A stretch of DNA of 64,000 bases, taken from Deuterostichococcus epilithicus (lineage: Eukaryota; Chlorophyta; Trebouxiophyceae; Prasiolales; Stichococcaceae). Numbering within the stretch: position 1 is the stretch's first letter; each line of letters starts with the position of its first letter. Location of the stretch: positions 3,658,001-3,722,000 of the forward strand of contig JAVTLE010000014.1 of assembly GCA_033439295.1 (NCBI GenBank), read 5' to 3'. The notes beneath the pieces were generated by a model. The model saw nothing but the letters and a program-made list of their open reading frames with translations, had not been told where the DNA came from and ran no database searches. Positions 58,601-64,000 of this stretch are shown piece by piece. Both the position numbers and the translations under genes were made by a program.

Positions 58601-61600
58601 TGGGCACCGGCGCTTGCCGCCACGGGCCACAGCAGCGCCAGACCGGCGCGTGCGATCGTGCGATCTGGTGCCGCCCTCCTCTGAGTCGGCGCAACGACCT
58701 GCGGGCGACGCGTCGGGCAGGTTCAAGTTCGTGCTCTGCGGCAGGTGCGCGCGACGGCGGTGCTGGGCGTCCCGCAGCCGGAGCGCCTGGTGTACGACAA
58801 CCTGGACCTGCTGGTGCACCCCATGTCCGTCTCCTTCACCGATGAGCAGCTCAACCAGCTGTGGGTGCGTGCGCACACCTCCACTTTTGCTGCCCAGACA
58901 CTCCACCCCCCCTCCGCCCCCTNTCCCGACGAGCTCGAGCAGGCCTTGTGCATGTGCGCAACCTGGGCATCGTGCTGTGTGTCGTGGTTCCAAGCAAACA
59001 CCAATTTTGCTGGCACGAGTCAGGCAAGGGCACTCTGTCACCTTCACTGCAGAGGTGTGTGGCATGTTCTCATCCTTGATCGGGAGCAGTGTCCCCGGCA
59101 TGCAGCTGGCGGCCGACGGGATTCACTACCGGACTATTGGACGGGTCATCAGAGTTCATGAGCGCCTTACATGCCTCAAAGAGCCAGTCAACTGAACATT
59201 CATCCATTCCAGCACATGCCCGTCCCGCAGGAATACTTCTTCCCCAAGGAGGAGGACGAAGCGGCCGGCAGCGGCGGCAAGAAGGGCGGCGGGCAGGAGC
59301 TGTGGATGAAGAGCGCGCTGTCGCGCACGCTGCGGCGCGGCGGCGGCAGCGGCCGGGCGGCCAAGGGCGCCGCCGCAGCCGCCGTCGCTGCCAACCCCGC
59401 GCTCACGGAGGAGACGCTGGCGGCGCTGTCCGAGAGCGAGCTGTCCGCCGGCGGCGCGCCGTCGGCGGAGCCCGGCCCGGCCACCTCGCCAGGTGCAGCC
59501 GTGCCGCGCTCCTGCAAGCTGGCTGTGGCGCACAAGATGGGCCACCCAAGGCCTTGAATCTCATCTCGATGTTGCACACCTGGCCGGTGCAGCAACGTGC
59601 AGCAGCGCTGGGCCCATGCATCAGGGAGCGCATGGCGCTTGCCTGCCTCGGACACTGTGCAGGTACTACACCTGGCTGTCAGCTGCTGTTCAAGTGGCTC
59701 GCACGCAGGACCGGGCGTGGCGAAGCTCCGCCACCCAGCTGCATGAACCTCACACGAAGGCACATATCTCGCAGCTTATCAACACATGCTCTGCCTGGCG
59801 CGCAGGGCACCGCAAAAGCGTGTCTGCCAGCGACATCACGCCGCCGTCCGAGGCCGGCTCGCTCGGCAGGACCTCCATCGGCCGCTGGACGCTGCCGCGC
59901 AGCTGGACGCGCAACAGCTCCGGCGGCGGCGGCCCCGCGGCGGCGGAGGCGTCGGAGGCCTCCAGCGGTCCCGGCGCGGCGCCGTCGCTCGCGGGCATCA
60001 CCCTGGCCAGCAGCAGCCGGAAGTCGCTGGTGGCGCGCACTGACAGCAGGTGAGGGGGTGCCAGGCCGCAATTTACCTGTAAGGAGTGTGTGAAATGATG
60101 GGCTGAATGAGCTCGGTAGCCTGCCTTCACTTCGGATTGTTTCCCTTTCCTCTGACCAGCCGGCAGAGGGAGAATCTGTGACGAGCATCTGGCCTGCAAC
60201 CCGCGCTCCGCATTTGCAATGGCCGAGGAACAAAAGTGCACTATCTGCTGCAGGGTGTCCAGCCTGTCAGCGGGCGACGCCGGCGAGGGCAGCCTCGGCG
60301 GCAGCAGGAAGCGGCGGGCGCAGCGGTCGGCGCCGCCGGCGCGCGTCGCGCTGTTCCGCCACGTGCGCTTCAACCGCGTGCACGTGGACATTACGTACAA
60401 GGGCACCTACTTCTCCCTCAGCAACGCCAAGGTGTGCACGTGCTGCTTGTCTTGATGTTGCAGTCAGAGCAGGTGCTGTAAGTGTTGCAGCAACAAAAGG
60501 GTGTTCCCAATGCAGCGGCGCCCAGAGACGGGCACGCCTCTCCGCAATGTCTTTGTCCATCGCAGCGCTCTGTGCGCTCCAGTCCTATTTGCATGCGCCG
60601 TTTGCCACTGGGGCGCCAGCTTGAAGATGTGACTGGTGAGTAATTGCAGCCCCCTGGCAGCTCCTTCACTGCCAGTCTGGGACGCACACCTGCCTCACGG
60701 GCTCCTTGCCGCGTGCGGACGTCACGAGCGATGTTGTGCCTTCGACAGTGAATGATGGAACCCTGGATCCTCCCCAGATGGTGCTGGACAACCGGGTGTA
60801 TGACGGGCTGGAGGGGCCGTGGCGGGACCTGTTCCAGCGCCTCAAGTGGGACATCGTCAAGTCCGTGCTCAAATCGATGACCGGGCTGCAAAGCCGCAAG
60901 GTCAAGGTGCGCGCTGCTGCGGTGCTGCAGCTCATTCGGCAATGCTCTTCCCTGTGGTACTACCACTCTCGGGCACGAAGCTGAAACTTTGGGTGTACCA
61001 GCGGGAGTGCACGCATGCGCCGTCTGCCTGCCTGCCAGGCAGGTGGCTGTCTCTCGCGGTGCCGAGGCGGGCATCTGTGGACGTTGTTCCTGCTGCTCAT
61101 CGCACGGTCATCGGGCAAGCCGCGCAGCATGGATGAACTCAGTGACTTGCACTTTGCCAAGCAGCTGTCCCCTGCTGGTCCGACGCTGAAGCGCACGATG
61201 AGAGAAAGCTTTGCCCTGGAGCACAGGAGCTGCTGCCGTCGCACCTGCGCTCCGCGGTGGGCCGCGCAGAGCGGCGGGTGCTGCAGAAGTCCGCCAAAGC
61301 CTTCTTCACCAAGCGCGGGCGCGCAGAAGAGGCGCCCCTGGATGACGCCGCCCTCCAGGTGCGTCCTCGACCCAGGTTTGGGCCGCCTGTCAATTAGCAG
61401 TCATGGGCAGAGGGACCGCTCGGCAGCCATGGGCAGCGGGAGCGCTTGCACGTGCTGTGGAGCCCTGCTTACATCAAGCTGGCTGCATCTTTTCGTGTGT
61501 GCATGCGTGTGCGCGCTCTGCAAAACGCTCCGCCAGCACAGGCATGCTCGTTTCGTTGCCTCAGCCAGCGGAGGGTCTCAAAGCGAGAGAGCCCATCTGC

Positions 61601-61993
61601 GAGGATCTTGCGGTAGACCATGCAGCCCAACTAGGCCACCTCGTGCTGCAGGAGCTGCGCAAGACGCGTCTGCTGCTGGGACGGCGCCATGTGGAGCGCG
61701 TCACGGAGGCCATGGCGACGGTCGCCGCCTCTGCTGCCGCCGACGCCGTCACGGCTGCGGCAGCGGAGGCACAGACCGAGGGCGAGTCGTTGGCAGAGGC
61801 CGTGCAGACGGGCCCGGCGCCGGCAGGCGGCGATGTCGCATCGGCCCTGGAGCAGCAGCTGCACCACAACTCTGCGCCAGCGGCCCTGGAGGAGGATACC
61901 GCGCTGCGCTCTGAGGTGCTCTCGGCCATGCCCCCGGCCAGCGGGCTCCGAGGTCCAGGAGGCGGGCCGGCAACCATGTACCAGGGAAGATGA
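41837..61993 (+). CDS. Giant bridge-like lipid transfer protein, BLTP2 family (SABRE/KIP, FMP27, Hobbit)
   Basis: BLTP2 proteins form long hydrophobic grooves that carry lipids between the ER and other membranes, mostly the plasma membrane; plant SABRE and KINKY POLLEN are needed for cell expansion and tip growth. The start encodes a membrane anchor (MLPLYKLVWRGLLLAAAYFL, 41837-41904) joined across a GC-AG intron to LAGLIVSLTASSRKVKVSVE (42220-42307). Other exons include 42453-43031, 43170-43293, a large Ala/Pro-rich block at ~45000-46015 and ~46160-47325. The C-terminal exons are phased: 58745-58864 (LVYDNLDLLVHPMSVSFT), 59231-59492 (EYFFPKEEDE), 59806-60049, 60263-60431 (ALFRHVRFNRVHVDITYKG), 60778-60906 (RDLFQRLKWDIVKSVLKS), 61227-61358 and 61652-61993. 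These match the SABRE/FMP27 C-terminus. Many middle exons could not be phased, so length is not given. Confidence 0.85.
42784..42818 (+). repeat. CAG run encoding polyGln in BLTP2
   Basis: A pure CAG tract of about 11 units in the third BLTP2 exon, preceded by short AQPLAAQP-type repeats. Confidence 0.85.
52545..52619 (+). repeat. (CAT)25 microsatellite in BLTP2
   Basis: Twenty-five uninterrupted CAT units. They sit between the exon ending near 52430 and the one starting near 52670, so they are intronic. The polyHis/Ile/Ser frames they produce are not real protein. Confidence 0.95.
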
Positions 61994-62748
61994 TCCGCAT
62001 ACACTGCGAGTTACACGAGGCGTGCGTGGCAGCAGTGTACGGGTCGAATTTGATCGCATGCCGCAGGTCCGGCAGGTATAGACCATGCCCACTTGGCGAC
62101 GGCGCTGAGGCCTTCGGGGCCATTTCCTCGTACTGCTGCCTCTGTCGGGAGTTGGTAATCACAGTGCTGCTTGCGTCGGTGTTCCACAAGCTAGGCGCTC
62201 GGCTGTGTGGCTGGCCGGACTTTGATGAGTTTGCAGCCCGAGTGCACTGCTGTTGGTCGCGTGGGGGCCTAGTGAACCACCCAACACTTATTTTTCTCGG
62301 TCTGCTGAAATCCTAATCGCAGAACTAGGTGCCACAGCGTTGTCAGCATTGGAGATATGCTGATTTCTAGTTGTCAAGCGATGTCTATCACTCAACTGTT
62401 CGATTGCTGTGCTCTCCTTCAATGTCTGTCACTCCTGACAATCTGACACTTTTCCTGCCGTTCCTGCTCAACGGCGGTAACCCTGGCCCTTCACAGCGTG
62501 ATTTGCGGCAGGGTGAATAACTGCTGCACGGGTGCATTGAGAAATGCTTGGGTAGCTGCAAGCTCGTGTGCCCGTACCAGCCCATCTAGCCAGCTGGAAG
62601 CAGCAGCGGCTGCGCCGCATGGCAGCAGGAGCACATGCGCTGCACTTTCCCTGTGACCCAGCAACGCCTCGTCTGCCGCTCCCGGCCTTGGCGACAACAG
62701 CGATATTAAACCCCAGCCACGACTCTGAATCCTCCTCCTCCCGTCTTG
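61994..62748. other. Convergent intergenic region, BLTP2 / SKI2
   Basis: About 755 bases between the two stop codons, holding both 3' UTRs. No supported gene or repeat is visible. Confidence 0.4.
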
Positions 62749-64000
62749 TCAGGCCACGTACAAGCTGGCAGCGAAGACGACGTCGCGCTTGATGGCGGCG
62801 GAGGCGGCAGTCATCTGCGCCCACAGCGTAGTGTCGCCCATGACGCGGGCGGCATCGCGGAACTCGCGGCATGTCTCGTCCAGCCGCACCACCGTGCGGA
62901 CGATGGAGCCCTGCGGCGGGCACGCCTCGGATCTTTATTGAAGGGGTTGAACGTCCTCTCAGGACCAGACAAGGGATCCGTTGATCGAGTGAAAAGTGCA
63001 GCTTAGGCTGTGATGCGCGCGGACTCGGGTGCTGCAAATCCGGCATCCCAGCAGGCAGCGAGGTCAGCAGCCCCGGGCTGGCAGCTGACAGCCGGCGCCA
63101 GCTTCTGAGCCGGTCTGCAGAGTCTCGTCGTGCTCGTTGTGAGCAGCACAGCAGGGCGACCGGCAGGGGGACACCTCCATGACGTCGGTCAGCTGGCAGA
63201 TGTCCGTGAAGGCGGTGCCGCACGCCCACTGGTACACCACCTGCGGCAGCAGGGCAGCGTTCGACCACAGAGCAAGCTCCGGCACCAGCATCGCGACCAG
63301 TCACGCATGCGTAGGGCTGCCGAAGCGCCGCAGCGCTCAACAAGCAGGCCGGTATTGCTGTGCAACATGCTCTGTGATCGAAGCAGACGCAGGGCACCGG
63401 CTGCAACCACCACGGCTGCAAACACCAGAGCCTAATCCCCACGTCCACACGCAAACCCTACAAAGCCTGGCGCTTTGAGGCACAACTGAAAGGAGCCTTC
63501 ACCAAGTCGCCAGGCTTGAGCTCCGCCACTGGGACCCTAGCCCCGAAGCCTCTAGAAAACGTCCACCTCCATCAGGCCGAAGTTGAGGGTGTTCTTCACG
63601 AAGTCGCCCGGCACCAGCTGCAGCCCGGCCGCCTGCTGCGCCTCGCCGGCAGCGCGCGCAAGTGCGGCCGCGTGCTGGGCGGCTGCCTCCAGCGCGGGGG
63701 GAATGCCGCCAGGCGATGGCGCCGAGTCGACGCGCTCCTGAAACACCAGCGCCGACAGCAGCGCCACCGCCTCCTCTGGCGTCAGCTCCGCCAGCACGCC
63801 TGTTTCGTGTCGTAATGCGCCTTGCGAATGCAGCCCTGGATTGTGTACGGAGGCAGGGGGCAGCAGGCAATGGTGCATGGCCCACGTGGACAGCTGACCA
63901 GGGGCTCCATCGGAGCGGCGCTGGCGCCCAAACAGCGCACCGGCGAAGATCATTTCGGTGGCGACCAGCTCGTCGCCGGAATTGATCTCGCAGGCGACGC
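62749..64000 (-). CDS. SKI2: SKI2 RNA helicase, C-terminal part (5' portion beyond the right edge)
   Basis: Four phased exons are inside the window: 64000(+)-63941, 63799-63567, 63240-63175 and 62910-62749. SKI2 is the DExH-box helicase of the cytoplasmic Ski complex, which unwinds RNA and feeds it to the exosome for 3'-5' decay. The visible part covers the C-terminal ratchet/DSHCT region: CEINSGDELVATEMIF, then LTPEEAVALLSALVFQE, NTLNFGLMEVVYQWA with TAFTDICQLTDVMEGSIV, RLDETCREFRDAARVMG and the family ending IKRDVVFAASLYVA. The segment DICQLTD and the RLDETCREF wording match plant SKI2 better than the related nuclear helicase MTR4. The helicase core lies outside the window. Confidence 0.92.

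Noticed and set aside
62749-64000. MTR4 (nuclear exosome helicase) as the identity of the last gene
   Set aside because: The C-terminal wording (DICQLTDVMEGSIV, RLDETCREF) follows plant SKI2 rather than MTR4.
1-64000. tRNA, rRNA, CRISPR arrays or bacterial promoters and operators
   Set aside because: None could be recognised by eye; a tRNAscan-SE or Infernal run would be needed to exclude small RNA genes within introns.

Overview
This window is eukaryotic nuclear DNA, most likely from a unicellular green alga (Chlorophyta, probably Trebouxiophyceae; the clade is an inference). It is GC-rich, and almost every gene is cut into short exons by GT-AG (sometimes GC-AG) introns. CAG/CTG runs are common, and the best family matches are plant-like: plant-type BRCC36 and Prp18, a calponin-homology kinesin-14, SABRE/KIP-type BLTP2 and plant-type SKI2. 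A few single N bases mark it as draft assembly. There are no bacterial operons, CRISPR arrays or prophages.

Layout, left to right. A minus-strand coiled-coil gene runs off the left edge, preceded by a small SKA2-like kinetochore gene (2259-2952). A tiny plus-strand gene (3575-4246) precedes minus-strand PRP18 (4557-7879) and minus-strand BRCC36 (8420-11214). A plus-strand Cys-type glutathione S-transferase (11638-13572) faces a minus-strand mitochondrial enoyl reductase MECR (13729-15727). A plus-strand CH-domain kinesin-14 fills about 16.4-24.6 kb. Between it and the convergent UTP14 gene lies a 2-kb region holding a tail-to-tail inverted duplication of an unknown coding sequence (25.1-26.3 kb). 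UTP14 (minus, 26671-33488) is followed by a plus-strand ubiquitin-like fusion gene (34046-35183), a minus-strand DUF1749/SidJ-like hydrolase (35329-36635), a plus-strand secretory FKBP (37183-38299) and a minus-strand zinc-finger/coiled-coil gene (39091-41165). A very large plus-strand BLTP2/SABRE/FMP27 gene fills 41.8-62.0 kb, and the 3' part of minus-strand SKI2 closes the window.

The genes are not an operon, but several belong to common housekeeping processes. RNA metabolism is represented by PRP18 (splicing), UTP14 (pre-rRNA processing) and SKI2 (exosome cofactor). Ubiquitin biology is represented by BRCC36 and the ubiquitin-like fusion. Chromosomes and microtubules are represented by SKA2-like, the kinesin and possibly the leftmost coiled-coil gene. 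Lipid and redox metabolism is represented by MECR, BLTP2 and the GST.

Exon boundaries were placed by eye by requiring consistent reading phase across introns. Where a junction could not be phased (parts of the kinesin, the middle of BLTP2, some first exons) this is stated. The most unusual item is the 34.0-kb gene: its first 76 codons align without gaps to ubiquitin and end in LRLRGG, but only one of the seven ubiquitin lysines (K27) is kept, and it is fused to a second beta-grasp-like domain with an acidic tail.
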